From Oscillospiraceae bacterium (GTDB lineage Bacteria > Bacillota > Clostridia > Oscillospirales > CAG-272), in the NCBI GenBank assembly GCA_015064355.1, contig SVSJ01000002.1, positions 1 through 64,000 of the forward strand: 64,000 bases of DNA. Reading direction: 5' to 3'. Shown piece after piece: positions 8,092-16,754 of the stretch. Under the pieces are notes generated by a model. The model made no database searches and was not told the origin of the DNA. It saw only the letters and a list, made by a program, of their open reading frames with translations. Position numbers and translations under genes: made by a program. Every line of letters starts with the position of its first letter. Positions within the stretch are counted from its first letter, which is position 1.

Positions 8092-8120
8092 ATTATACCT
8101 TATTTAAAGAAAAAACACAA
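8092..8120 (-). promoter_or_regulatory. Promoter of the nucleoside salvage operon
   Basis: Minus strand: TTGTGT (complement of 8115-8120), 17-bp spacer, TATAAT (complement of 8092-8097), about 30 bases ahead of tdk. Confidence 0.65.
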
Positions 8121-8131
8121 GGGATTTTGTC

Positions 8132-8941
8132 TTACTCCCAGATCTCAATTCCCGAAACTTTCGAGTTCAGGGATGCATTTTCGTTTTTCTCAAATCCGTG
8201 GGACGAGAGGAATTCCTCCGCTTCGTTAAACCAGCATACCATTCTCTCGGGATAGTGGCAGTCGGAGGTGACGATCACCCTGCCACCGAGGCGCTTGATC
8301 TCGTCAAGGATAAATCCTGCGGGATAGGGCTCTTTTCTCAGCCCCCGGGCAATAGCACCTGTGTTAAGTTCAAAAGTATCTGTGTATTTCATACACTCTC
8401 TGACTGCCGAAAGTGCTACTTCAACGTACCGCGGATCGTTTTCAGGGACGAGAGAATATTTTGTCACAAGGTCGAAGTGTCCGATTATATCTGGCTTGCA
8501 GTTTTTCACGTGATCCACCAAGCTCTTGTAATACGCCTCGGCATAATTCACCATACTGCCGCCAAAGAGCTTGTCAGCCAGCTCCAGCTGCACTTCGGCT
8601 GAGAAATCCACTGGGTAGCTTTTCCCTTCATAGTGCATTTCGTGAACAGATGCGATTATGAAGTCGTAATCAATATCCGGCAGCTGGGAATCCCCGTCAA
8701 GCTCAAGCCCTGCGTACACGGCGATCTTGCCGCGATATTCTTCCTCCAACTTTTTAATTTCGTCGAAATTTGCTTGCACCTTATCTTCGGGCATACAGTA
8801 GTCGATCTGCTCGGGGGCATAGCTGTGATCGGAAAAACCAATGGCAGTAAAGCCGTAAGAAATTGCCGCCTCGATCATCTCACGCACAGTTGCGTGGCCG
8901 TCTGAATATGTGGAATGTTGATGAAAATTGGATCTTTGCAT
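8132..8941 (-). CDS. PHP-domain phosphatase, histidinol-phosphatase-like
   Basis: 269 residues from the ATG at 8941; an in-frame GTG at 8950 is less likely because the AAGGA ribosome site is only about 3 bases before it. PHP metal-binding motifs are visible: HQHSTYSDGH at the start, FSDHSY, ELDGD, SVHEMHY, IGHFDL and TSDCHYPE. Family members hydrolyse histidinol phosphate; no other his gene is nearby, so the substrate could differ. It is transcribed divergently from the MarR gene and lies upstream of tdk without an obvious strong terminator. Confidence 0.85.
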   Translation of the reverse strand: MQRSNFHQHSTYSDGHATVREMIEAAISYGFTAIGFSDHSYAPEQIDYCMPEDKVQANFDEIKKLEEEYRGKIAVYAGLELDGDSQLPDIDYDFIIASVHEMHYEGKSYPVDFSAEVQLELADKLFGGSMVNYAEAYYKSLVDHVKNCKPDIIGHFDLVTKYSLVPENDPRYVEVALSAVRECMKYTDTFELNTGAIARGLRKEPYPAGFILDEIKRLGGRVIVTSDCHYPERMVCWFNEAEEFLSSHGFEKNENASLNSKVSGIEIWE

Positions 8942-9022
8942 TTTTTGCACGTCCTTCTGCCCTCGCAGGGCGAAAAATCAATAAAAATTGAGAAAAACGT
9001 GAAAAATATTCTCGTTTTCCTG

Positions 9023-9052
9023 TTGTACACTTCCAGTGAAATATGTTATAAT
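9023..9052 (+). promoter_or_regulatory. Promoter of the MarR-type gene
   Basis: TTGTAC (9023-9028), 18-bp spacer, TATAAT (9047-9052), 29 bases before the start codon. Confidence 0.65.
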
Positions 9053-9081
9053 AGTATTAGTACAGTAAATGGGGTAAAATC

Positions 9082-9522
9082 ATGCTTGAGAATCATTTTT
9101 TACACATCTCCGATCATCTTCGACTTATGTTTTACAAGAGAGTGTTCTCTGTGATCCGCGAAAGAGAAGGCAGCCTTACAGCAATGGAGGTTTTCTCCCT
9201 TGAGGTAATCTATCTCCTCGGCAAGCCTACCATAAGCGAGTTTGCGGATTTTATCGGTATCTCCCGCTCTGCTGCGTCATATAAGGTTTCTATGCTCATC
9301 CAGAAAGGGTACGTGATCAAGGAAGCCTCTGAAAACGACAAAAGAGAATTTCGTCTTATCCTCACAGAAAAATATCTCGGTTACATAAAGCTCTACGAAG
9401 AAGGAGTCAAGCAGTACGTTCTTGAGGGTGAGAAAAAATACACCCCTGAGCAGCTTAAAGCATTCGAGCAAACCTTACTCAACATAGAAGACGATTATAA
9501 GAATATCGAAAATATACTTTGA
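9082..9522 (+). CDS. MarR-family transcriptional regulator
   Basis: 146 residues. The winged-helix core spans about residues 35-100: TAMEVFSLEVIYLLG, then TISEFADFIGISRSAASYKV as the HTH, then the wing with the family DKR-like ENDKREFRLILTEK. Dimerisation helices are at both ends. It probably binds its own divergent promoter region; the ligand is not predictable. The neighbouring divergent gene (PHP phosphatase) and the downstream ileS leader give no clear target. Confidence 0.88.
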   Translation: MLENHFLHISDHLRLMFYKRVFSVIREREGSLTAMEVFSLEVIYLLGKPTISEFADFIGISRSAASYKVSMLIQKGYVIKEASENDKREFRLILTEKYLGYIKLYEEGVKQYVLEGEKKYTPEQLKAFEQTLLNIEDDYKNIENIL

Positions 9523-9629
9523 TGGTAAGAGTCAATTTTACATCTAAATTATACCACGCAGAGCAAACGAAGTCAATATTGCAATAATGGTTACAGTCTG
9601 TATGATAGTATAAATTATATTAAATACTC

Positions 9630-9658
9630 TTGACAACGGAGACCTCGTCGTATATAAT
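9630..9658 (+). promoter_or_regulatory. Promoter of ileS
   Basis: TTGACA (9630-9635), 17-bp spacer, TATAAT (9653-9658): a full-consensus sigma-A promoter. Confidence 0.85.
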
Positions 9659-9664
9659 AAAGAT

Positions 9665-9905
9665 TGTATACATTAAAGGCGATGACGGAACGAGTAGGTG
9701 CGTGGGAAACCACAGCAGAGTTACAGAGAGTCGGCGGTTGGTGCAAGCCGATACGATGCAGCACTCGAAAATCACTCCCGAGCCGCAAGGTGAAATCAAA
9801 GTAGCCGACGCCGCATTCCCAGCGTTACAGGGGAGCCGTATCATGTGTGCGAGTGGTTTATAAACAGAATTTTTCTGTCCCGGACGTGTTTCGGGATTTT
9901 TTGTT
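9665..9905 (+). ncRNA. T-box leader of ileS (tRNA-Ile sensing), atypical T-box sequence
   Basis: Stem I features are present: the AG-bulge region ACAGAGAGTCGG (9724-9735), the apical GGTTGGTGCAAGCC, and a specifier loop GAAAATCACTCCCGAG near 9767 in which ATC is the Ile codon. GCGTTACAGGGG follows, as in the valS leader. A terminator CCCGG-ACGTGTT-TCGGG plus a T run is at 9880-9902. The expected GGTGGTACCGCG is not seen; the corresponding place reads GAGTGGTTTATAAAC (9851-9865), keeping only TGGT, which can pair with ACCA of the tRNA. Attenuation by uncharged tRNA-Ile is expected from the family. Confidence 0.8.
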
Positions 9906-9969
9906 TTATATGAGTACTCACACCTGTCAATAATAAAAATAATAAAGTTTTTCTCGAAAGGACAAAACT

Positions 9970-12900
9970 ATGTACAACAAGGTTCAAACAAACTTAAACT
10001 TCGTTGAACGCGAACGCGAAGTGCTTAAGTTCTGGAAAGAGAACAAGATCTTCGAAGAACAGCTCAAGCAGAGCGAAGGCAGACCGGGTTACACTTTCTA
10101 TGACGGTCCTCCGACCGCTAACGGAAAGCCCCACATCGGCCACGTTCTCACCCGTGTTATCAAGGATATGATCCCCCGTTATCATTGGATGAAGGGTATG
10201 GACGTTCCGAGAAAAGCCGGCTGGGATACACATGGTCTCCCCGTTGAGATCGAGGTTGAAAAGAAGCTGGGTCTTGACGGCAAGGAACAGATCGAGCAGT
10301 ACGGTCTCGAGCCTTTCATCAAGGAATGTAAGGAATCTGTTTGGAAGTACAAGGGTATGTGGGAGGACTTCTCCGGCACCGTTGGCTTCTGGGCTGATAT
10401 GGACAACCCTTACGTAACATACGACAATAACTTCATCGAGTCCGAATGGTGGGCACTGAAGGAGATCTGGAACAAGGGTCTTCTCTACAAGGGCTTCAAG
10501 ATCGTTCCCTACTGCCCTCGTTGCGGTACTCCCCTCTCCGCACAGGAAGTTGCACAGGGATACAAGACTGTTAAGGAACGCTCCGCTATCGTCCGCTTCA
10601 AGTGCGTTGGCGAGGACGCTTACTTCCTTGCGTGGACCACAACGCCCTGGACCCTCCCCTCTAACCTTGCACTTTGCGTAAATCCCGAAGAGACTTATGT
10701 TAAGGTCAAGGCAGCGGACGGCTACACATACTATATGGCAAAGGCTCTCCTTGACACAGTTCTCGGAAAGCTCAAGACAGAGGACGCACCTGCTTACGAA
10801 ATTCTCGAAGAATATGTGGGTAAGGACCTCGAATACCGCGAATACGAGCCTCTCTTTGAGTGTGCTGGTATTGCTGCCGCCAAGCAGAAGAAAAAGGCTC
10901 ATTTCGTAACCTGCGACAGCTACGTTACAATGAGTGACGGTACAGGTATCGTTCATATCGCTCCCGCATTCGGTGAAGACGACGCAAAGGTTGGCAGAAA
11001 GTATGACCTGCCCTTCGTTCAGTTCGTTGACGGCGCAGGTAATATGACCGCTGACACCGATTACGCAGGCGTGTTCGTTAAGAAGGCAGACCCGCTGATC
11101 CTCGTGGATCTCGAAAAGGCAGGCAAGCTCTTCGAGGCTCCCAAGTTCGAGCACGATTATCCTCACTGCTGGAGATGCGACACTCCCCTGATCTACTACG
11201 CTCGCGAATCCTGGTACATCAAGATGACCGATGTTCGCGAAAATCTTATCAAGAATAACAACACCGTAAACTGGATCCCCGAATCTATCGGCAAGGGACG
11301 CTTCGGCGACTGGCTTGAGAACGTTCAGGACTGGGCTATCTCCCGTAACCGTTACTGGGGTACTCCTCTCAATATCTGGGAATGCTCCTGCGGTCACCGT
11401 CATTCCATCGGTTCCATTGCTGAACTGAAGGAAATGTCCGATAACTGCCCTGATAACATTGAGCTTCACCGTCCCTACATTGACGCTGTAACTCTCAAGT
11501 GTCCCGAATGCGGCGGCGAAATGCACCGTGTTCCCGAAGTAATCGACTGCTGGTTCGACTCCGGCTCTATGCCCTTCGCTCAGCATCACTATCCTTTCGA
11601 AAACGAGGATCTCTTCAAGGCTCAGTTCCCCGCAGACTTCATCTCTGAAGCAGTTGACCAGACCCGCGGTTGGTTCTACTCCCTTATGGCCATCTCCACC
11701 CTCCTCTTCGACTGCTCACCTTACAAGAACGTAATCGTTCTCGGTCACGTTCAGGACGAAAACGGTCAGAAGATGTCTAAGTCCAAGGGTAATGCTGTAG
11801 ACCCATTCGAGGCTCTCGAAACCTACGGTGCTGACGCTATCCGCTGGTACTTCTACACCGGTAGCGCACCGTGGCTCCCCTCCAGATTCTCCGGCAAGGC
11901 TGTTTCCGAAGGTCAGAGAAAGTTCCTCGGCACTCTCTGGAACACATACGCGTTCTACGTGCTTTACGCGGATATCGACTCCTTCGATCCTACAAAGTAC
12001 AACCTTAAGGATTGCGCTCTCACGGTTATGGATAAGTACATCCTCTCCGTTCTCAACACAACCATCGAGCAGGTTGACCACCACCTTGCAAATTATCATA
12101 TTCCCGAATCCGCAAAGGCACTCTATCAGTTCGTTGACGAGCTCTCCAACTGGTACGTACGCCGTTCCCGTGAACGTTACTGGGGTACAGAAATGACTGA
12201 GGACAAGATCGCGGCTTATATGACCCTCTATACCGCTCTCGTAACAGTATCCAAGCTTGCAGCCCCCATGATTCCCTTCATGGCTGACGATATTTATCGC
12301 AACTTGGTTGGCTCCGTTGACAAGAGCGCGCCCATCTCCGTTCACCTTTGCGAATACCCCGTAGCTGACAAGTCCTTCATTGACAAGGAACTTGAAGCTA
12401 ACATGAAGACCGTTGTTGACATCGTAGTTCTCGGTCGTGCGGCAAGAAACGGCTCCAGTCTTAAGAACCGCCAGCCTCTCGCTGCTCTCTACGTAAACTG
12501 CGATAATCCCCTTGACTCCTTCTATTCCGATATTATCCGCGACGAGCTGAACGTTAAGGAAGTTAAATTCGTTGACGATATGTCTGCTCTGTCCTCTTAT
12601 TCCTTCAAGCCTAATCTTAAGACCGTTGGTCCTAAGTACGGCAAGCTTCTCGGTCAGATCCGCGGCACTCTCCAGAACGATGACTTCGACGGTAACGCTG
12701 CTATGGCTGAGCTTAAGTCCACAGGTGCTCTCCACTTCGACTTCGACGGTAACGCAGTTGTACTGGAAGAGGCTGACCTCCTTATCGAGGTTAAGCAGAA
12801 GGAAGGCTACTTCTCCGTTGCTGAGGGTGGCGTGGCAGTTGCTCTGGATACAAATCTCACCGAAGCACTTATTAACGAAGGCTTTGTTCGTGAGCTTATT

Positions 12901-13128
12901 TCCAAGGTTCAGACCATGAGAAAAGAAGCAGATTTCGTTGTTACCGACCACATCAAGGTGTACGTTTCCGGTAGTGCAAAGCTTGAAACAATCCTTTCCG
13001 TTGGCAGCGGCGAGTTCATGAGTGCCGTTCTTTGCGATGAGCTTAACTTCTGTACAACCGACTGCGGTTACACCAAGGAATGGGATATCAACGGCGAAAA
13101 GGTTACTATTACAGTAATCAAGCTTTAA
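9970..13128 (+). CDS. ileS: Isoleucyl-tRNA synthetase, eukaryote-like type 2
   Basis: 1052 residues. It charges tRNA-Ile. Class I signatures: HIGH at residues 55-58 (NGKPHIGHVL) and KMSKS at 601-605. The editing domain lies between them (TTPWTLPSNLA), and anticodon-binding and C-terminal domains follow. The N-terminal block FYDGPPTANGKPHIG and the WDTHGLPVE segment are of the eukaryote-like IleRS2 type, which is naturally tolerant to mupirocin in other bacteria (family knowledge; not shown here). Expression is controlled by the T-box leader. Long antisense frames over this gene reflect codon bias. Confidence 0.97.
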   Translation: MYNKVQTNLNFVEREREVLKFWKENKIFEEQLKQSEGRPGYTFYDGPPTANGKPHIGHVLTRVIKDMIPRYHWMKGMDVPRKAGWDTHGLPVEIEVEKKLGLDGKEQIEQYGLEPFIKECKESVWKYKGMWEDFSGTVGFWADMDNPYVTYDNNFIESEWWALKEIWNKGLLYKGFKIVPYCPRCGTPLSAQEVAQGYKTVKERSAIVRFKCVGEDAYFLAWTTTPWTLPSNLALCVNPEETYVKVKAADGYTYYMAKALLDTVLGKLKTEDAPAYEILEEYVGKDLEYREYEPLFECAGIAAAKQKKKAHFVTCDSYVTMSDGTGIVHIAPAFGEDDAKVGRKYDLPFVQFVDGAGNMTADTDYAGVFVKKADPLILVDLEKAGKLFEAPKFEHDYPHCWRCDTPLIYYARESWYIKMTDVRENLIKNNNTVNWIPESIGKGRFGDWLENVQDWAISRNRYWGTPLNIWECSCGHRHSIGSIAELKEMSDNCPDNIELHRPYIDAVTLKCPECGGEMHRVPEVIDCWFDSGSMPFAQHHYPFENEDLFKAQFPADFISEAVDQTRGWFYSLMAISTLLFDCSPYKNVIVLGHVQDENGQKMSKSKGNAVDPFEALETYGADAIRWYFYTGSAPWLPSRFSGKAVSEGQRKFLGTLWNTYAFYVLYADIDSFDPTKYNLKDCALTVMDKYILSVLNTTIEQVDHHLANYHIPESAKALYQFVDELSNWYVRRSRERYWGTEMTEDKIAAYMTLYTALVTVSKLAAPMIPFMADDIYRNLVGSVDKSAPISVHLCEYPVADKSFIDKELEANMKTVVDIVVLGRAARNGSSLKNRQPLAALYVNCDNPLDSFYSDIIRDELNVKEVKFVDDMSALSSYSFKPNLKTVGPKYGKLLGQIRGTLQNDDFDGNAAMAELKSTGALHFDFDGNAVVLEEADLLIEVKQKEGYFSVAEGGVAVALDTNLTEALINEGFVRELISKVQTMRKEADFVVTDHIKVYVSGSAKLETILSVGSGEFMSAVLCDELNFCTTDCGYTKEWDINGEKVTITVIKL

Positions 13129-13236
13129 GCATTTTTACAGCATATTTTCCCTAAAAATTTGCATTTTAGTGAAAATAACGGCTTATTTTTCAAAACTTGT
13201 TGTTGAACTTGACAATAAAAAACTACATCAAAACTA

Positions 13237-13265
13237 TTGATTTAGCCATTAAGTTTTGATATAAT
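13237..13265 (+). promoter_or_regulatory. Promoter of the HPr gene
   Basis: TTGATT (13237-13242), 17-bp spacer, TATAAT (13260-13265). The 5' leader is about 90 bases; no riboswitch was recognised in it. Confidence 0.7.
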
Positions 13266-13360
13266 ATAGTATATAGTACAGAGGTGTAGCCATCCGCACC
13301 GCAAAAGTGGTTGTCTGCCTCATATTGTCAGATTAATTTATCAAATTCGGAGCGAATAAT

Positions 13361-13624
13361 ATGATTACACGCGATGTAACAATTACTAACAATGTTGGTC
13401 TCCACGCAAGACCGGCAACCTTCTTCATCCAGAAGGCAAACTCTTTCAAGAGTTCTATCTGGGTAGAAAAGGAAGACCGCAGAGTTAATGCAAAGAGCCT
13501 TCTCGGAGTTCTTTCTCTGGGTATCGTTAAGGGTATGACAATCACCCTTATCGCAGACGGCAACGACGAAGCAGAAGCTCTTGAAGGTCTCGCAACCCTC
13601 ATCGACAGCGGTTTTGCAGAATAA
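13361..13624 (+). CDS. ptsH: HPr-family phosphocarrier protein
   Basis: 87 residues, one domain. The phosphorylated catalytic His15 is in GLHARPA, and the regulatory Ser46 is present in AKSLLGVLSL, so it can serve in sugar transport via PEP phosphorylation and in catabolite control through HPr kinase and CcpA. Having His15 separates it from Crh. No ptsI or EII gene is nearby. It has its own promoter and a hairpin before uvrC. Confidence 0.92.
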   Translation: MITRDVTITNNVGLHARPATFFIQKANSFKSSIWVEKEDRRVNAKSLLGVLSLGIVKGMTITLIADGNDEAEALEGLATLIDSGFAE

Positions 13625-13654
13625 TAACCGGTAAAAAAGATAATCTATCAAACC

Positions 13655-13695
13655 TGAGCGATGGTGGACAAAAACACCCTCGCTCAATTTGTTAT
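13655..13695 (+). terminator. Hairpin between HPr gene and uvrC
   Basis: TGAGCGATGGTG pairs with CACCCTCGCTCA (one mismatch), ending at 13686 and followed by ATTTGTT. It is probably a partial terminator, since uvrC lies only 31 bases beyond. Confidence 0.6.
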
Positions 13696-13716
13696 GTAGA
13701 AAATTTTGGGGGATAT

Positions 13717-15597
13717 ATGCAGGAAGTATCAAAAAATATAGAATTTCTGCGGGAAAAATCTGCAGCACTTCCCCGTCTGCCCGGCGTTTATATTATGCAT
13801 AACGAGGCAGGCGCGGTGATCTACGTCGGCAAATCCCGTTCCCTGCGCGATCGTGTATCTCAGTATTTTCACGGAGCCCACGATCCCAAAACCGCTAAAA
13901 TGGCATCCTCCGTTCACGATTTCCGCTTTATCACCTGCGATACGGAAATGGAAGCTCTTGCCCTTGAGAACAGTCTGATAAAGCAGTACACCCCAAAGTA
14001 CAACATCCGCCTCAAAGACGCAAAGTCGTATCCTTATATAAAAATCGACATAAAATCAGAGTGGCCGCGGATCACAATGACCCGAAAGCGCACTCCCGAC
14101 GGCTCCCTTTATTTCGGGCCGTACTCGTCAACAAACACCGTGTATTCAGTTATCGCACAGCTTGAGCGCACATTGAAGATCCCCACCTGCAAGCGCCGTT
14201 TCCCCGAGGATATAGGCAAGGAACGCCCCTGCGTTTACTACCAGATCGGACGGTGTATGGGCGTTTGCCGCGGGCACGTTGATTCGAGCGAATACCGCGC
14301 AGTTATCGAGCAGGCAGCGGATATTCTCCGCGGAGGCACGAGAGATGTTATTGTCGGACTCACCAAAGAAATGATGCGCGCATCTGATGAGCTTGAATTT
14401 GAGCGCGCCGCACGTTATCGCGATGCAATAGATGGACTACGGAAATTAGGCGAAAAGCAAAAGGCAGTAGGCTCACCTGACGTCGAATGCGATGTTATCG
14501 GCCTTAGCTTAACCGAATTCGACGGCGAAAAGGTGAAGTTCCGCGACTGCGCCTCCGTGTTCTATATCCGAAGCGGATATATTGCGGACAGCGAGCATTT
14601 CCTCTTCGGTGGAGATGAGATCACCCTTATGTCAGACAGTGACGAGGACGACTCTCCCCTTTCCGCTTTCCTTATGTCCTTGTATCAGTCGAGAGAGTAT
14701 ATCCCCGGGGAGATTCTCCTTTCATTTGAGCTACCCGAGCACGACAGGCAGCTTTTATCCGATTATCTCACGGAAAAGGCAGGACACAGAATATATGTCC
14801 GCACGCCGAAAAAAGGCGCATCAAAGTACCTTTGCGATATGGCGGTGACAGATGCGGCAAAGCACTCGGAAAACACATCAAAGAGAGAGCGCAACGAGGA
14901 GAGAACCCTTGTAAATCTTGCAACCCTTTTGCAGCTTGAGGTCGTGCCTGAGCGAATCGAGGCATACGATATATCGAACCTTGGCAGTGAGCACATCACC
15001 TGCGGCATGGTAGTCGCTGTAAACGGACGGCTGAAAAAAAGCGAATACAGAACCTTCTCAATAAAATCAACGGACGGTCAGGATGACTACGGTTCAATGA
15101 CAGAAGCCCTCTCACGCCGCCTCTCACATATGGGCAAGGAAAATGATTCAATGAGCGCATATCCCGATCTCATTCTTCTCGACGGCGGTCAGGAACACGT
15201 GAATGTAATCCGCCGGATGATGGCAGACTACGGATACGATATTCCCGTTTTCGGCATGGTGAAGGACGAGCATCACAAGACCCGCACCCTTGTTGACGGT
15301 GAGGGTGAACTGAATATCGCCCGTCACGCTGACGTTTTCAGGCTGATCTACGGAATCCAGGAGGAAGTCCACCGGTATTCCGTCAGCCGGATGACAAACG
15401 CAAAGCGAAAGACCTTGAAGACATCCTCTCTCGAGAAAATTAATGGCATAGGGCCTGCAAAGGCAAAAGCCCTTATGTCACATTTCGGCACCATAAAAGC
15501 AATAAAAAACGCCTCCCTTGCTGAACTTGAGAACGCTCGTGGAATTTCAAAAGCAGACGCGGCGGCAATTTACGAATATTACAAAAAAGATAATTAA
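13717..15597 (+). CDS. uvrC: Excinuclease ABC subunit C
   Basis: 626 residues. It makes both incisions in nucleotide excision repair with UvrAB. Domains: GIY-YIG nuclease at about 17-95 (LPGVYIMHNEAGAVIYVGKS), a UVR motif near 215-240 (MRASDELEFERAARYRD), the RNase H-like nuclease (EAYDISNLG, then LILLDGGQEH) and C-terminal helix-hairpin-helices (INGIGPAKAKALMSHFGT). Length and order are standard. It begins a tight cluster uvrC - rsmD - coaD - flavoprotein (gaps of 17, 8 and 4 bases). Confidence 0.97.
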   Translation: MQEVSKNIEFLREKSAALPRLPGVYIMHNEAGAVIYVGKSRSLRDRVSQYFHGAHDPKTAKMASSVHDFRFITCDTEMEALALENSLIKQYTPKYNIRLKDAKSYPYIKIDIKSEWPRITMTRKRTPDGSLYFGPYSSTNTVYSVIAQLERTLKIPTCKRRFPEDIGKERPCVYYQIGRCMGVCRGHVDSSEYRAVIEQAADILRGGTRDVIVGLTKEMMRASDELEFERAARYRDAIDGLRKLGEKQKAVGSPDVECDVIGLSLTEFDGEKVKFRDCASVFYIRSGYIADSEHFLFGGDEITLMSDSDEDDSPLSAFLMSLYQSREYIPGEILLSFELPEHDRQLLSDYLTEKAGHRIYVRTPKKGASKYLCDMAVTDAAKHSENTSKRERNEERTLVNLATLLQLEVVPERIEAYDISNLGSEHITCGMVVAVNGRLKKSEYRTFSIKSTDGQDDYGSMTEALSRRLSHMGKENDSMSAYPDLILLDGGQEHVNVIRRMMADYGYDIPVFGMVKDEHHKTRTLVDGEGELNIARHADVFRLIYGIQEEVHRYSVSRMTNAKRKTLKTSSLEKINGIGPAKAKALMSHFGTIKAIKNASLAELENARGISKADAAAIYEYYKKDN

Positions 15598-15614
15598 CGA
15601 AAGGCAGAAAATAT

Positions 15615-16250
15615 ATGAGAGTAATTACAGGAAGCGCACGCGGAACAAAGCTTGCCACCCTTGAAGGGGATAACACACGCCCCACCACCGATCGGGTTAA
15701 AGAGGCGGTATTTTCAATGCTTCAGTTTGACATTGAAGGCCGTGCGGTCCTTGACCTTTTCGCAGGAAGCGGTCAGTTGGCTATCGAGGCTCTTTCCAGA
15801 GGGGCTGCCCGCGCAACGATCATCGACCAGTCCAGAGAGGCTGTTGATATTATTATCGAAAACGCAAAGAAAACTCATCTTTTCGACAAGTGCAGAATCT
15901 CCGCCGCTGACTATATGTCCTTTATCAGGGGTGCTGCCGGTCGTGAAAAGTACGATATCATCTTCCTCGATCCCCCCTATAGATCCGGACTTCTGCAGTC
16001 TTCCCTCCGTGCTATTGCGGATGCAGGCATTTGCGCACCCGGTGCTTATATAGTTTGCGAAACAGAGAACGATATTCCCGTAAAGGCAAAGAGACTCCGC
16101 AAGGACGAGGAATTCAATAACCAGTGCGTAATGGACGATGTTTTCGGTGGGAATCAGGAACTCGCTGACAAATTCACCGTTCTTAAATCCAATCTTTACA
16201 GCCACACAAGAATCACACTTCTGACACCTGCGACAAAAGACGCAGAATGA
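15615..16250 (+). CDS. rsmD: 16S rRNA (guanine-966-N2)-methyltransferase
   Basis: 211 residues. It uses SAM to methylate G966 of 16S rRNA. The N-terminal MRVITGSARGTKL, the DNTRPTTDRVKEAVFSML block, the SAM motif VLDLFAGSGQLAIEALSRGA and the catalytic DPPY (FLDPPYRSG) are all RsmD signatures. The rsmD-coaD pair is very common in bacteria. The TGA stop overlaps the upstream ATG of coaD. Confidence 0.95.
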   Translation: MRVITGSARGTKLATLEGDNTRPTTDRVKEAVFSMLQFDIEGRAVLDLFAGSGQLAIEALSRGAARATIIDQSREAVDIIIENAKKTHLFDKCRISAADYMSFIRGAAGREKYDIIFLDPPYRSGLLQSSLRAIADAGICAPGAYIVCETENDIPVKAKRLRKDEEFNNQCVMDDVFGGNQELADKFTVLKSNLYSHTRITLLTPATKDAE

Positions 16251-16258
16251 GGTATTTT

Positions 16259-16750
16259 ATGAAAACTGCAATAATCACAGGCAGCTTTGATCCCATAACC
16301 CGTGGCCATGAGGATCTGATCCTCCGGGCTTCAAAAATGTTTGACAAGGTGTACGTCGTTATTGTGTTCAACACAGAAAAATCCGGTGGCGCGTTCTCTC
16401 CCGAGGACAGACTCACGATTGCCCGGGCCGCTATCGCTGCACTCCCCGTAGATAACGTAGATGCAGTTCTCCACAGCGGTCTCACCTCGGATATTGCCCG
16501 TGAGCTTGGAGCAAAATTCATTATTCGCGGTGCAAGAAACGCCTCCGATTTCGATTATGAGTACAATCTCTCCCTTATTATGAAGAGATTTGACCCAACC
16601 CTTGAAACGGTAATTCTCCCGGCCTCTCCCGCCCTTTCAATGATTAGCTCAACCTACGTGCGCGATCTTCTGAAATACGGCTGTGACCTTGGTGATGCAG
16701 TACCTGACGGCTGTCGCCGAGAAATCGTGGAGCTTTACAAGAAGGGATAA
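16259..16750 (+). CDS. coaD: Phosphopantetheine adenylyltransferase
   Basis: 163 residues from the ATG at 16259, chosen because GAGGT lies 6 bases before it; the upstream ATG at 16247 overlaps the rsmD stop and has no ribosome site. It transfers AMP to 4'-phosphopantetheine in coenzyme A synthesis. Motifs: GSFDPITRGHEDLI with the TxGH nucleotidyltransferase site, RGARNASDFDYE, and ISSTYVRDLL. Normal length. Confidence 0.96.
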   Translation: MKTAIITGSFDPITRGHEDLILRASKMFDKVYVVIVFNTEKSGGAFSPEDRLTIARAAIAALPVDNVDAVLHSGLTSDIARELGAKFIIRGARNASDFDYEYNLSLIMKRFDPTLETVILPASPALSMISSTYVRDLLKYGCDLGDAVPDGCRREIVELYKKG

Positions 16751-16754
16751 CGTA

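Noticed and set aside
9994-12951. Two long minus-strand open frames opposite ileS
   Set aside because: Antisense shadows of a certain gene; no ribosome site, domain or operon context.
16683-16754. Longer start for the flavoprotein inside coaD
   Set aside because: No ribosome site and deep overlap with coaD; the ATG at 16755 has AAGGG upstream and starts the conserved protein.
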